Shown in pieces: positions 1-7,293 of a stretch of DNA of 15,581 bases. Each line of letters starts with the position of its first letter. Within the stretch, counting starts at the first letter, position 1. The stretch is from Thermodesulfobacteriota bacterium. GTDB taxonomy: Bacteria > Desulfobacterota > BSN033 > UBA1163. The notes under the pieces are model-generated. The model was not told where the DNA came from. It did no database searches and was given only the letters and a program-made list of their open reading frames with translations. Both the position numbers and the translations under genes were made by a program. The stretch covers positions 1-15,581 of the forward strand of contig JASEIE010000041.1 of NCBI GenBank assembly GCA_030024065.1, given 5' to 3'.

Positions 1-171
1 GGCTTTATCGTCATCCGGGGACCTAAGGTACCAAAATTTATCCTCAACCTTGTTCAGAGGGAATGAAGTGGTCATGGGTCTATATCGTCTTATTGCATCT
101 ATCTCTTTACCAAACCAAAGGAGATCTCTTTCCTTAAGCCGTTCCAGACCCGCAAATTCTACCTCTTTCAC
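1..171 (-). CDS. Possible open reading frame, runs off the left edge
   Basis: On the minus strand a frame stays open from a TGA at 214-216 down to base 1. The possible starts are a GTG at 171 and an ATG at 75. The translation is charged, with segments such as LKERDLLWFGKEIDA followed by RRYRPMTTSFPLNK, which reads like real protein rather than noise. I do not recognise the family. It lies downstream of the broken PrpD gene in the same direction, so it could be the next gene of the operon or another remnant. The 3' end is outside the window. The 167 bases between it and the PrpD stop show nothing else that I recognise. Confidence 0.25.
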   Translation of the reverse strand, partial: MKEVEFAGLERLKERDLLWFGKEIDAIRRYRPMTTSFPLNKVEDKFWYLRSPDDDKA

Positions 172-338
172 CCCCTCACCAATTCCTTGAATACTATACA
201 GCCCAGGGCTAATTCATTCCTTTTTAAATCCTGCCCGCCCTGGAAACGTCAATCCATTGCCTCTCGACTAAATTCTTCAATTGCCTCTTCTTTTATTTAT
301 TACCAAATACCTTATATTAGGATAGGATGAACACATCT

Positions 339-1117
339 TTAGAAGCAAAAAGCGATTAATTCATTTATATCTGAAACTTCTTCCAGTCTATTTAACTTTT
401 CAAGGAGTCCAAACGCTTTTTTTTCTCCTACAATTCCTACGGTTAAATCCTTAAATTTCTCTTCCAATTGTCCGGGACGAAAGGGATTGTTCGGGTGACC
501 CTGTGGATATTCGATTTCCTTTCTGTAAGATTCCCCCTGCCCCATCACGACTTGAACGGTAGCCGATGTAACCGGCTTTCGGAGCCGAGGAATAACCTTT
601 ACTCTCTTCATTAAATTCTGAATGGTAGAATCTCCTACGAGACTATTCTGAAACTGACGCTCTCCCGCTTTTCCTTCTTTTAAGATGATGGCCACGCAAA
701 AAGGAAGGCTAAACTTTCCTTCTAATCCTGTCTTTGGGTTTTCATTGCCGGCCGCATCCGCTGCAAGCGGGGACACTTCACAAATCACTTCCTGAATCTC
801 TTCCAGCTTGGGATGGTGCTCGGACAAAATTTCTTTGGCCGCATCAATGGTTGGATGTGTCAGCAGGCAAGCTGCATGAGGTTTAAATGAATTTTTCAGA
901 ATTTCAAATTCGACTCCAAACGAATGGTACCAATTGGCGCGATCGTATTGTTGATTAGAAAAAAGCTCTAAAAAGCCTCCTTTGCCTTCCAGAATGGAAG
1001 GAGGGCGACACCGAACCAGTCGATGAAGCATTCTTTGGCCTTCTCAATCACGGCAGGCGGCAGGTTGCCAAATTCCGCGTCTTTGACAAACGAACAAATA
1101 CTATCCGTGCAAGACAT
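339..1117 (-). pseudogene. MmgE/PrpD family gene with a large internal deletion
   Basis: The ATG at 1117 follows an AAGGAA-type ribosome site, 11 bases after the LeuD stop. It opens a normal PrpD N-terminus (MSCTDSICSFVKDAEF, then CFIDWFGVALL). About 40 codons in, near base 1000, the sequence jumps to a segment that belongs well inside the protein (ILEGKGGFLELF), in another frame. From there a C-terminal half including NSFKPHAACLLTHPTIDA reads cleanly to the TAA at 339. Compared with the intact homologue at 11067-12467, about 190 residues are missing, including the histidine/aspartate-rich active-site segment. The family contains 2-methylcitrate dehydratase and cis-aconitate decarboxylase. 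This copy should be inactive. An ATG at 1031 opens the second frame, but it lacks the N-terminal helical domain and reads the first bases out of frame. An assembly collapse is the alternative explanation. Confidence 0.85.
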
Positions 1118-1128
1118 GATTTCCTTTT

Positions 1129-1626
1129 TTAGCGTAGCCTTTCCTGAAGTTTCTTTCTTGTAAAATTGATCAGTCCCCCGCTCTGGATGATTTCTTCTAA
1201 AAAAGGCGGAAAAGGTGAGAAGGGATACTCCTCTCCTTTTGTAACATTCGATATTTTACCTCGACCAAAATCAATTTCTAACATATCTTCCTTTTCAATT
1301 TTTTCAACGGCTATCGGACATTCAATAATCGGAAGACCAATCGTGATTGAATTCCGATAAAAAATCCTGGCAAAGGTTTTCGCAATGACGCAGGAAATTT
1401 TCGCCCCTTTGATGGCTAAGGGAGCATGCTCCCTGGATGAGCCACAACCAAAGTTTTCTCCTGCGACCAGCATATCCCCGGGAGTGATTTTTTTTGAGAA
1501 TTCCTTGTCAATTCCCTCTAAACAATGCTCTCCTAATTCCTGAGGATCCGATATATTTAAATACTGGCCGGGAATAATAATATCCGTATCGATATTGTCT
1601 CCTAATTTCCAAACCTTTCCCTTCAT
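1129..1626 (-). CDS. leuD: 3-isopropylmalate dehydratase-type small subunit (LeuD family)
   Basis: This is the small (swivelling) subunit of an aconitase-superfamily hydro-lyase, 165 residues long, the short two-subunit type. It should pair with the large subunit encoded 12 bases upstream. The conserved active-site segment GENFGCGSSREHAP lies at residues 56-69 and the N-terminal DNIDTDIIIPGQYL at 10-23. The substrate loop after the first helix reads YLNI (22-25). Homoaconitases carry YLRT at this place, so the substrate may be neither homoaconitate nor certainly isopropylmalate. A GGGAGGG ribosome site precedes the ATG. The context of a homocitrate synthase-like enzyme, a transporter and an IclR regulator, with no leuB, argues that the pair acts on another 2-alkyl malate or tricarboxylate. 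The symbol marks the family only, not a leucine role. Confidence 0.9.
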   Translation of the reverse strand: MKGKVWKLGDNIDTDIIIPGQYLNISDPQELGEHCLEGIDKEFSKKITPGDMLVAGENFGCGSSREHAPLAIKGAKISCVIAKTFARIFYRNSITIGLPIIECPIAVEKIEKEDMLEIDFGRGKISNVTKGEEYPFSPFPPFLEEIIQSGGLINFTRKKLQERLR

Positions 1627-1638
1627 TTTCCCTCCCTT

Positions 1639-2907
1639 TTACATCATTTCTTCTGGATGTGCCAGCCTGCCTTGCACTGCAGAAGCGGCGGCTACGGCTG
1701 GACTAGAAAGATAGACTTCACTCTTGACATGTCCCATCCGGCCGAGAAAATTTCTATTGGTCGTTGAGACGCATCTTTCCCCCTCTCCCAGAAGTCCCAT
1801 GGACCCTCCAAAACAAGGCCCGCAACTGGGAGGACAAATCGCCCCTCCCGCCTCCACAAAAATATCTAAGAGACCCTCGGACATGGCCTGTTGGTAGATA
1901 CGGGGCGTCGCTGGGATGACGATCAGTCTCACATTCCTATCCACCCTCTTTCCTTTTAAAATTTTGGCAGCGATCCTCAGATCCTCCATCCTTCCATTGG
2001 TACACGACCCGATCACGACTTGATCCACAGGAATCCTTCCAATATCATTGACGGATTTTACATTGCCTGGAGAATGAGGAAGAGCGACCTGCGGAGGCAT
2101 TGATGTACAATCAATTTCTAAGGTGGTACTGTAAGCAGCGTCTTGATCGCTTTTCAGAATTTGGAATTCCTTTCTCTGAACATTCACCTTTTGGACGTAC
2201 TCCAGTGTCGTCTCGTCAGGTTCCATGATTCCGTTTTTTGCTCCGGCCTCAATAGCCATATTGCAGATGGTAAATCGGCTATCCATGGACAGTTGATGGA
2301 TTGTTTCTCCAGTGAATTCCATAGCTTTGTACCGTGCTCCGTCCACACCCATCTTTCCGATGGTATATAAAATTAAATCTTTTCCAGTAATCCATTCTCT
2401 GAGGCGGCCATCGTAACGGATCTTGATTGTCTCAGGGACTTTTAGCCAGATTTCTCCCATGGCCATCGCCGCAGCAAGCTCTGTACTTCCGATCCCTGTC
2501 GAGAAGGCCCCCAGAGCCCCGTAGGTACAAGTATGGGAGTCCGCTCCGATCACCAGATGGCCTGGAAGAACCATCCCCATCTCTGGCAGCAAGGCATGTT
2601 CGATTCCAACTCTTCCCCCGTCAAACACATGGCTTAGACCATATTTCCCAGCGAACTTTTTAAGTTTTAAACATTGTTGGGCGGTTTGGACGCTATTATT
2701 GGGTGTAAAATGATCCAGAACGAATACAACCTTTTCTTCGTCGAAAACTTTCTCTGCGCCAATTTTCTCAAATTCATCCACCGCGATGGGCGCGGTCACG
2801 TCATTGCCCAAAGCAAGGTCTATGCGAGCCATCACTAAATCCCCAGGCTTTACACTCTTTAACCCGGCATGGTTGGCAAGGATCTTTTCGGTAATTGTCA
2901 TTCCCAT
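1639..2907 (-). CDS. leuC: 3-isopropylmalate dehydratase-type large subunit (LeuC family, 4Fe-4S)
   Basis: This is the iron-sulfur large subunit of a LeuCD-type hydro-lyase, 422 residues, the normal length for the homoaconitase/isopropylmalate isomerase class. The three cluster ligands are visible as C302 (VIGSCTNGR) and C362/C365 (CPPSCGPCFGG). The DSHTCTYGALGAFSTGIGST block lies at 123-142. The enzyme moves a hydroxyl group by dehydration and rehydration of a 2- or 3-hydroxy di/tricarboxylate. The ATG at 2907 has GAGGAG six bases upstream and overlaps the end of the MFS gene by 10 bases, so the two are translationally coupled. A second ATG two codons further in is less well placed. The exact substrate is unknown. 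Together with LeuD and the synthase-like gene it probably forms one pathway module. Confidence 0.92.
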   Translation of the reverse strand: MGMTITEKILANHAGLKSVKPGDLVMARIDLALGNDVTAPIAVDEFEKIGAEKVFDEEKVVFVLDHFTPNNSVQTAQQCLKLKKFAGKYGLSHVFDGGRVGIEHALLPEMGMVLPGHLVIGADSHTCTYGALGAFSTGIGSTELAAAMAMGEIWLKVPETIKIRYDGRLREWITGKDLILYTIGKMGVDGARYKAMEFTGETIHQLSMDSRFTICNMAIEAGAKNGIMEPDETTLEYVQKVNVQRKEFQILKSDQDAAYSTTLEIDCTSMPPQVALPHSPGNVKSVNDIGRIPVDQVVIGSCTNGRMEDLRIAAKILKGKRVDRNVRLIVIPATPRIYQQAMSEGLLDIFVEAGGAICPPSCGPCFGGSMGLLGEGERCVSTTNRNFLGRMGHVKSEVYLSSPAVAAASAVQGRLAHPEEMM

Positions 2908-4127
2908 TGGCTTCTCCTCGTCAAAGTGATAGAAATTTTTTCTTCTTGAACCAAACTGAAAAAGATAAATGCCCCCACCATGGCTGCGCTTAAAAAATAC
3001 CAGGATGGGTTGTAGGAGCCGGTCATGTCAAGGATTTTTCCAAAAAGGAAGGGTCCGGCGAGGTTTCCAATAAAGACGATTGTCATACATAAACCGGTTG
3101 CTCTTCCAACCAGTTCCTTTCCGGATAGCTCTCCAATAAACGCATGGTAAACCCCGTTCCAACCAATCGCCGAAAGACCAAAAATGAAAAGGAGAAAATA
3201 AATTATAGATGAAGGTAAATCAATATTCAGCCCAAGAACAAGGGATAGGAGAAAGATCAAGGAAACCAGTAATTTCAGGACAATCTTTCTGGACCCTTTA
3301 AAAAGCCGATCGCTCACCATCCCCCAAAAGACTCTGCCCAAAATCCCGCCGATATTCGTCAGCGTCAAGCAGAATGCGGCCAGGATTAAATCAAACTTCT
3401 TTACATCCTTTAAATAAAGAATGAGATAAGTGACCAAAGCGGTTTGGACTAAAGAGCAAAAGGCACCGGCAGTGCTTAGTAGAATAAAATTCTTATTTCT
3501 GCAAATCCTTTTCCAATCCCCCGGAAAGGTCTCTTCAGCGTCGACAGGAAAGGAAGGTAGCATTTCTCGATCCTGCCGATATAAAATGGTTAACAGCAAG
3601 CCTGCAAGAATAACAATGACTCCAGCGATGACGAGGGAGAAACGCCAGGAGAAAAGTAAGGCCAGAGGTGGTAGTAAGGCGGCGGCCATTGCGCCTCCGA
3701 TTGGAACACCGGTTTGTTTGAGGCTCATCGCAAAACCTCTATTTTTTCTATCTACCAACAGCATGATTCCTTTCGTCGTTGGAGGATTCACCATGCCGTA
3801 TCCGAGTCCCATAAAGAACACTAAAGTAATGGCCGCCAGATAATTCTCGATGAGACTGAACAGAACAACCGAAACTCCCATGAATACCTGGCACAAAAGA
3901 ATCATTTTTTTGACGCCAAGCCTATCCGTTAACCAACCGGCGGGAGAGGACGTGATCATGGCTCCGAAGTACAGAAAAGTCATCAGTGAGCCCACTTGAG
4001 TGTAGCTAAGTTCTAACTTGGGTTGGAGAAACGGGATTAACGGGGGAATCGTGAGCCCCCCGAAAGTAACGAATAATTGCGCTCCCAACAAAGCGATGAA
4101 GTTTTTGCCCATCTTCCCTAAAGACAA
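2898..4127 (-). CDS. Major facilitator superfamily transporter
   Basis: This is an inner-membrane transporter of 409 residues with about twelve hydrophobic segments. The MFS motif A lies between helices 2 and 3 (GWLTDRLGVKK, residues 64-74). A charged central loop near residues 185-210 separates the two six-helix halves, as is usual for the family. It probably imports or exports the organic acid that the neighbouring enzymes handle, which is inferred from operon position only. The longest frame begins with TTG at 4127. An ATG at 4112, five codons in, has AGGGA just ahead of it and may be the true start; neither site is strong. The stop overlaps the LeuC start. A 159-base spacer with a strong hairpin separates it from the synthase-like gene upstream. 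Confidence 0.88.
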   Translation of the reverse strand: MSLGKMGKNFIALLGAQLFVTFGGLTIPPLIPFLQPKLELSYTQVGSLMTFLYFGAMITSSPAGWLTDRLGVKKMILLCQVFMGVSVVLFSLIENYLAAITLVFFMGLGYGMVNPPTTKGIMLLVDRKNRGFAMSLKQTGVPIGGAMAAALLPPLALLFSWRFSLVIAGVIVILAGLLLTILYRQDREMLPSFPVDAEETFPGDWKRICRNKNFILLSTAGAFCSLVQTALVTYLILYLKDVKKFDLILAAFCLTLTNIGGILGRVFWGMVSDRLFKGSRKIVLKLLVSLIFLLSLVLGLNIDLPSSIIYFLLFIFGLSAIGWNGVYHAFIGELSGKELVGRATGLCMTIVFIGNLAGPFLFGKILDMTGSYNPSWYFLSAAMVGAFIFFSLVQEEKISITLTRRSQWE

Positions 4128-4172
4128 AATGACTAGGAGAAAACAACACCCTTTCTCCCCTTGACCAACAGG

Positions 4173-4217
4173 CCCCCTATACGCCCCGCCTTGTGGGCGG
4201 GGCGCTTCGCAAGGGGG
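4173..4217. repeat. REP-like GC-rich hairpin in the operon spacer
   Basis: A perfect 9-bp stem (CGCCCCGCC at 4182-4190, GGCGGGGCG at 4196-4204) with a 5-base loop is flanked by an outer CCCCCT/AGGGGG pair (4173-4178, 4212-4217). No T-run follows on either strand, so it is a poor intrinsic terminator. Read on the minus strand it resembles the hairpin at 8780-8813: CCCCTTG, then CCCCGCC, CAAGG, TAT and GGGG in the same order. This suggests a dispersed extragenic palindrome that could also tune mRNA stability between the synthase and MFS genes. Confidence 0.6.
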
Positions 4218-4286
4218 AAATCTCTTTTTGAGATGGATAAATCGAGAAAATTGCCCAGGATCTTTAGAATTTTATGGACTGTCTCT

Positions 4287-5501
4287 CTATTTTTTCAAAG
4301 CCTTAAAAAACCCTTCGACCTCATCCTCAGTTGCATAGCCCCTCTCGTTAATCTTCACTTTTATTTTTTCCATAATGGTTTGAGTTTGAGTCGGGGTTAG
4401 TTTTACTCCCATTCTTTCAGCCTTCATCTCAATGGACTCTGTTGACGTCGTACTTCCAAAATAGACGATTCTTTTCTGCCCCACTAAAGAGGGTTCATAA
4501 GGCTCAAAGGCTGCTGCATTACCTGATACAATCGCATGAACATGGATGTCAGATTCATGGATAAATGTATTTTGACCGCAGATGGCCTTATTTTGCGGTA
4601 TTTTAACACTGGTAATCCTTTCAACTTCTTTGCACAAATCGAAGAGTCCCTCCGTTTTTATTCCCGTATTGATTCGGTACAATCCTTCCAAGGCCATGAC
4701 GGCTTCCTCAAAGGAGCAGTTGCCCGCTCGATCTCCAAGGCCGTTAATCACGATGTCAATATACTCTGTCCCAGCAATGACAGCCGCGCAGGTGTTTGCC
4801 ACTGCAAGGTTGAAATCGTTGTGGGCATGGAATTGTATAGGAACGGCTACTGTCTTTCTAATTTCGCTTATCCAGAAGAACGTTGCCTGGGGATTCATAA
4901 CTCCCAATGTATCATAGACGAGAACACGGTTGGCACCTGCCTGAACGCCACAGGTCAATAAGGTTTTCAGGTAATTCAAATCCGTTCGCGTCGTATCATA
5001 GGGGGCGTAGGTTATAGATGCTCCGCATTTTTTGGCCGTTTCAATTGCATTGATTGAATCTTCAAGAACTTTTCCTTTGGATGTCTTTCTTATTTTAAGT
5101 TGATAATCGGAAATCGGGATCAAGATGCCTACTTGGTCTATTCCTAATTTTAATGCCAAATCAACTTCTTTTTTTAAATCTTCCTTCATGTCCTTTTTTC
5201 CAAAGGCCCGAATATAACAGCTGGTCTTTAATTTAGGGCACTCCTTTTTAAGCCTCTTCGCAATTTCGTCATGGTCTTTGATATAACCCACATACCCTGC
5301 GTTCGTTTCATAAACTCCCATTTTCTCCAAGATTTTTGCAATGACTACTTTGTCATCTACACTCATCGTGGCGCCTGGTGTCTCTTCACCTTCGCGGAGT
5401 GTTTCATCTGTCACATACACTCTTTTGGGAATAATCATCTCTTTCCGCACCTGCTCAAAAAAGTTCACTTCGCTTACATGAAATCTCCCCTTTTTGTCCA
5501 T
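4287..5501 (-). CDS. DRE-TIM metallolyase family synthase/lyase, homocitrate synthase-like
   Basis: This is a TIM-barrel enzyme of the HMG-CoA lyase/isopropylmalate synthase superfamily, which makes or breaks C-C bonds between acetyl-CoA-type and 2-oxoacid partners. With the start at 5501 it has 404 residues. The metal and catalytic motif DETLREGEE lies at 32-40; Arg-Glu as in homocitrate synthases replaces the Arg-Asp of LeuA. HAHND (225-229) supplies the two metal histidines. GLGDRAGN follows at 254-261, and a C-terminal GQNTFIHESDIHVH block at 309-322 replaces the usual KSGIH with ESDIH. There is no LeuA leucine-binding regulatory domain. The frame extends up to an ATG at 5564, but the ATG at 5501 has AAAGGAGG nine bases ahead and is preferred. 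It sits just downstream of the IclR gene. It could be a homocitrate, citramalate or Re-citrate-type synthase, or a retro-reaction lyase; the sequence does not decide. Confidence 0.85.
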   Translation of the reverse strand: MDKKGRFHVSEVNFFEQVRKEMIIPKRVYVTDETLREGEETPGATMSVDDKVVIAKILEKMGVYETNAGYVGYIKDHDEIAKRLKKECPKLKTSCYIRAFGKKDMKEDLKKEVDLALKLGIDQVGILIPISDYQLKIRKTSKGKVLEDSINAIETAKKCGASITYAPYDTTRTDLNYLKTLLTCGVQAGANRVLVYDTLGVMNPQATFFWISEIRKTVAVPIQFHAHNDFNLAVANTCAAVIAGTEYIDIVINGLGDRAGNCSFEEAVMALEGLYRINTGIKTEGLFDLCKEVERITSVKIPQNKAICGQNTFIHESDIHVHAIVSGNAAAFEPYEPSLVGQKRIVYFGSTTSTESIEMKAERMGVKLTPTQTQTIMEKIKVKINERGYATEDEVEGFFKALKK

Positions 5502-5564
5502 TTCCACTATCCTCCTTTTGAAGTAGAATTTGTTTACCCCTTTTTGGGGCATAGACCGTAACAT

Positions 5565-5574
5565 TGTAAAACAA
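5565..5574 (+). promoter_or_regulatory. Candidate regulator half-dyad ahead of the synthase gene
   Basis: The sequence TTGTAAAACAA (5564-5574) is a small dyad (TTGT-AAA-ACAA) between the IclR stop and the synthase start. The 10-mer TGTAAAACAA occurs again on the opposite strand at 6387-6396, over the -10 of the IclR promoter. A site shared by both gene starts could be the operator of the IclR protein. It is short and AT-rich, so chance is possible. Confidence 0.25.
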
Positions 5575-5578
5575 GTGG

Positions 5579-6334
5579 CTAAAGCTGTCTCGATATAAAT
5601 TCAGTTCTTTCTTTTAGTGCCCTTCCGACCTCCTTAAACTTTTTCTCGTTAAGCCTTCCACCGGAATCGGTTAAACTTAAAGAACCCACTACTTTTTCGT
5701 TTTGGAATATTGGCGCTGCCACACAAAAGATATTAAGGTGTGTTTCCGCTCTGTCGACTGCATATCCATCTTCTCTAATCTTCTCGAGAGCTGCAAGCAA
5801 TCGCTTCTTATCGGTAATAGTATTTTCTGTAAATTTCGTTAGAACTAAACTTGCGAGAATCTCGTCTCTCTCTTTTAAAGGCAAAAAGGCGAGGATCGCC
5901 TTGCCAACTCCAGAGGTGTGCACAGGGATATTATAAGAAATACGATGAATTTGAGAAGAGGATTCAAAATTAATGATTCGGTCAATGATAATGACTGAAT
6001 AAGGCGGGTGCTTACTGAGAATCCCAAAATGTACCCCTGTGTTATGTATTTTTGCTAATTCTTCCGCATGAGGCCGCACAATTTTTCTAAGGGGAAAGCT
6101 GAAAGGATACAGGGAACCGATTTCAAAGATTTTTTCTCCCAGTCTGTACCGTCGATTTTCGTCTTTTTCGAGAAAACCGCACTTTTCTAGGGACGAAAAA
6201 AGTCGGTGAACATTACTCGGATAAATACCCAGAATTTGACTCGCTTCTCGAATGCCTATTTCTTCCTTCTCCATTGAAAAGAGCGAGAAAATTTTGGCAA
6301 TAGTGAAAACTGTTTTCGATTCCTTTGAGTTCAA
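5579..6334 (-). CDS. IclR-family transcriptional regulator
   Basis: This is a DNA-binding regulator of 251 residues, the standard IclR length. An N-terminal winged helix-turn-helix spans roughly residues 8-66 (IREASQILGIYPSNVHRLFSSLEKCGFL). It is followed by the ligand-binding domain, with the typical HTSGVGKAILAFLP segment near 140 and a C-terminal VAAPIF...VVGSLSLT stretch. Family members sense small organic acids and control adjacent catabolic genes. It is the first gene of the minus-strand operon and probably controls it and itself. The start is a TTG at 6334: an in-frame TGA lies a few codons upstream and the next ATG would cut into the DNA-binding domain. No good ribosome site is visible. 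A good promoter lies at 6389-6417. Confidence 0.92.
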   Translation of the reverse strand: MNSKESKTVFTIAKIFSLFSMEKEEIGIREASQILGIYPSNVHRLFSSLEKCGFLEKDENRRYRLGEKIFEIGSLYPFSFPLRKIVRPHAEELAKIHNTGVHFGILSKHPPYSVIIIDRIINFESSSQIHRISYNIPVHTSGVGKAILAFLPLKERDEILASLVLTKFTENTITDKKRLLAALEKIREDGYAVDRAETHLNIFCVAAPIFQNEKVVGSLSLTDSGGRLNEKKFKEVGRALKERTEFISRQL

Positions 6335-6386
6335 TGTCGGGACTCAATATTCAATCATTTAGAACAGAATATTTCTATCTTGAACA

Positions 6387-6396
6387 TTGTTTTACA
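6387..6396 (-). promoter_or_regulatory. Candidate IclR operator over its own promoter
   Basis: TGTAAAACAA on the minus strand overlaps the -10 hexamer of the IclR promoter and repeats the 10-mer found at 5565-5574. A second small dyad, AGAA-TAT-TTCT, lies at 6366-6376 in the leader. Either could be the autoregulatory site. This rests on pattern only. Confidence 0.25.
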
Positions 6397-6417
6397 TATT
6401 TGCATTAAATTTGTCAA
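6389..6417 (-). promoter_or_regulatory. Promoter of the IclR-led operon
   Basis: On the minus strand a perfect -35 TTGACA (6412-6417) is followed after 17 bases by TAAAAC (6389-6394). Transcription would start near 6381 and leave a leader of about 47 bases before the TTG start. The insertion sequence at 6449 stops 31 bases upstream of the -35, so the promoter core is intact but upstream control sites may have been displaced. Confidence 0.55.
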
Positions 6418-6443
6418 GAAAAAAATTAGACTCTTTCCCATGT

Positions 6444-6466
6444 TAATTGAGGGTGATCGGGGTTTT
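6444..6466 (+). repeat. Left inverted repeat of the insertion sequence with target duplication
   Basis: The terminal repeat GAGGGTGATCGGGGTTTT (6449-6466) is matched perfectly, in inverse orientation, at 7809-7826. The five bases outside it, TAATT (6444-6448), are repeated directly at 7827-7831. Both together fix the element boundaries and point to a fairly recent insertion. Confidence 0.93.
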
Positions 6467-6512
6467 AACTTAAGGCATTGAAATTGTTTCACAAATCTCA
6501 TTTTTTTCAAAG

Positions 6513-6542
6513 TTGGCAAATCCTTCATTTTCGACCTATAAT
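6513..6542 (+). promoter_or_regulatory. Transposase promoter
   Basis: TTGGCA (6513-6518) and a perfect TATAAT (6537-6542) are separated by 18 bases. Transcription would begin around 6549, only about a dozen bases before the ATG at 6562, so the mRNA leader holds little more than the AGGAGG ribosome site (6552-6557). Confidence 0.65.
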
Positions 6543-6962
6543 ATTTTCGACAGGAGGCGCCATGGAACCATTACTCGAGAACATTTCGGCTATCATTCCG
6601 GATGAAAAGATCGACCGCGAACTTTCTTTTCCTTGCCCTGATAGAGGACCACATTCCGATTTTAAACTTTCTCAGCTGTATCGGATTCATCTCCTGCTTT
6701 CTCTCAAACGCCTCGTTTCATTTCGGCAGGTTCATAAGGAGATGAAGCATCATAGAGATTGGAGATCTTTCGCTCAACTCAAAAACAAAAATCAAGTTCC
6801 CTCTCTTGATGTCTTGAGTCGATTTCGTCAAAGAGCCTCAAGTCTCCTTCGTCAAATCAATCAGCTTTATCTCAAAATGGTTTTCGATATTGTTGGTGTT
6901 CCTGAATCGGTCATCACCGTTCCCGATTCCACAGACATTGAAGCGGCTACAAAAGGCTACAC

Positions 6963-6970
6963 AAAAAAAA
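6963..6970 (+). other. A8 slippery run, possible -1 frameshift site
   Basis: In the zero frame the codons read ACA AAA AAA AGT, which gives the classic A-AAA-AAA slippage heptamer at 6963-6969. A -1 shift here carries translation into the frame with the second catalytic aspartate. Many insertion sequences use such sites to make their transposase. A chance indel in a homopolymer is the alternative. Confidence 0.45.
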
Positions 6971-7274
6971 GTGTGGTTGCCATGAGCATTGTGATCATCC
7001 GCGATTTTTTACAGCTAAGGAAGCGGCTAAAGAACATCGCACTAAAAAATCTGGCCAATCTGAATGGTTCGTCGGTTACAAAAAACACACGCTTCGTATT
7101 CTCTTCCTAAATCAATCACCTATTTGGTCTATTCCCGCTGTGACCATTGTAAAATCAGCAAATGCGGGTGATGGTGACGTATTGCCTGAAATGATTCCTC
7201 TCCGGCCACAGTATCTTCCCGCACCGATGATTGTTGCGGATATGGGATATCTCCAAGCCGAACGAAAAAAACAA

Positions 7275-7293
7275 TCCCGATCTTAGATCGGGA
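7275..7293. repeat. 19-base palindrome that breaks the transposase frame
   Basis: TCCCGATC-TTA-GATCGGGA is a perfect 8-bp inverted repeat with a 3-base centre. Deleting seven bases (for example TTAGATC) leaves CCCGATCGGG and restores the reading frame, so the palindrome probably arose by a 7-base insertion or local duplication inside the gene. It also creates the TAG at 7284. Confidence 0.6.

Noticed and set aside
4536..4961. Plus-strand frames of 111-141 codons inside the synthase gene
   Set aside because: They are antisense to a clearly conserved enzyme and their translations resemble no protein.
1129..5501. A leucine biosynthesis operon (leuA, leuC, leuD)
   Set aside because: The synthase lacks the C-terminal LeuA regulatory domain, leuB is absent, and an MFS transporter, an IclR regulator and a PrpD gene are built into the operon.
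5537..5550. CCCC-TTTTT-GGGG hairpin as a terminator after the IclR gene
   Set aside because: The stem has only four pairs and lies between co-transcribed genes just before a strong ribosome site.
6478..6561. Upstream TTG start for the transposase
   Set aside because: It lies ahead of the TATAAT promoter, whereas the ATG at 6562 has AGGAGG and begins the conserved protein.
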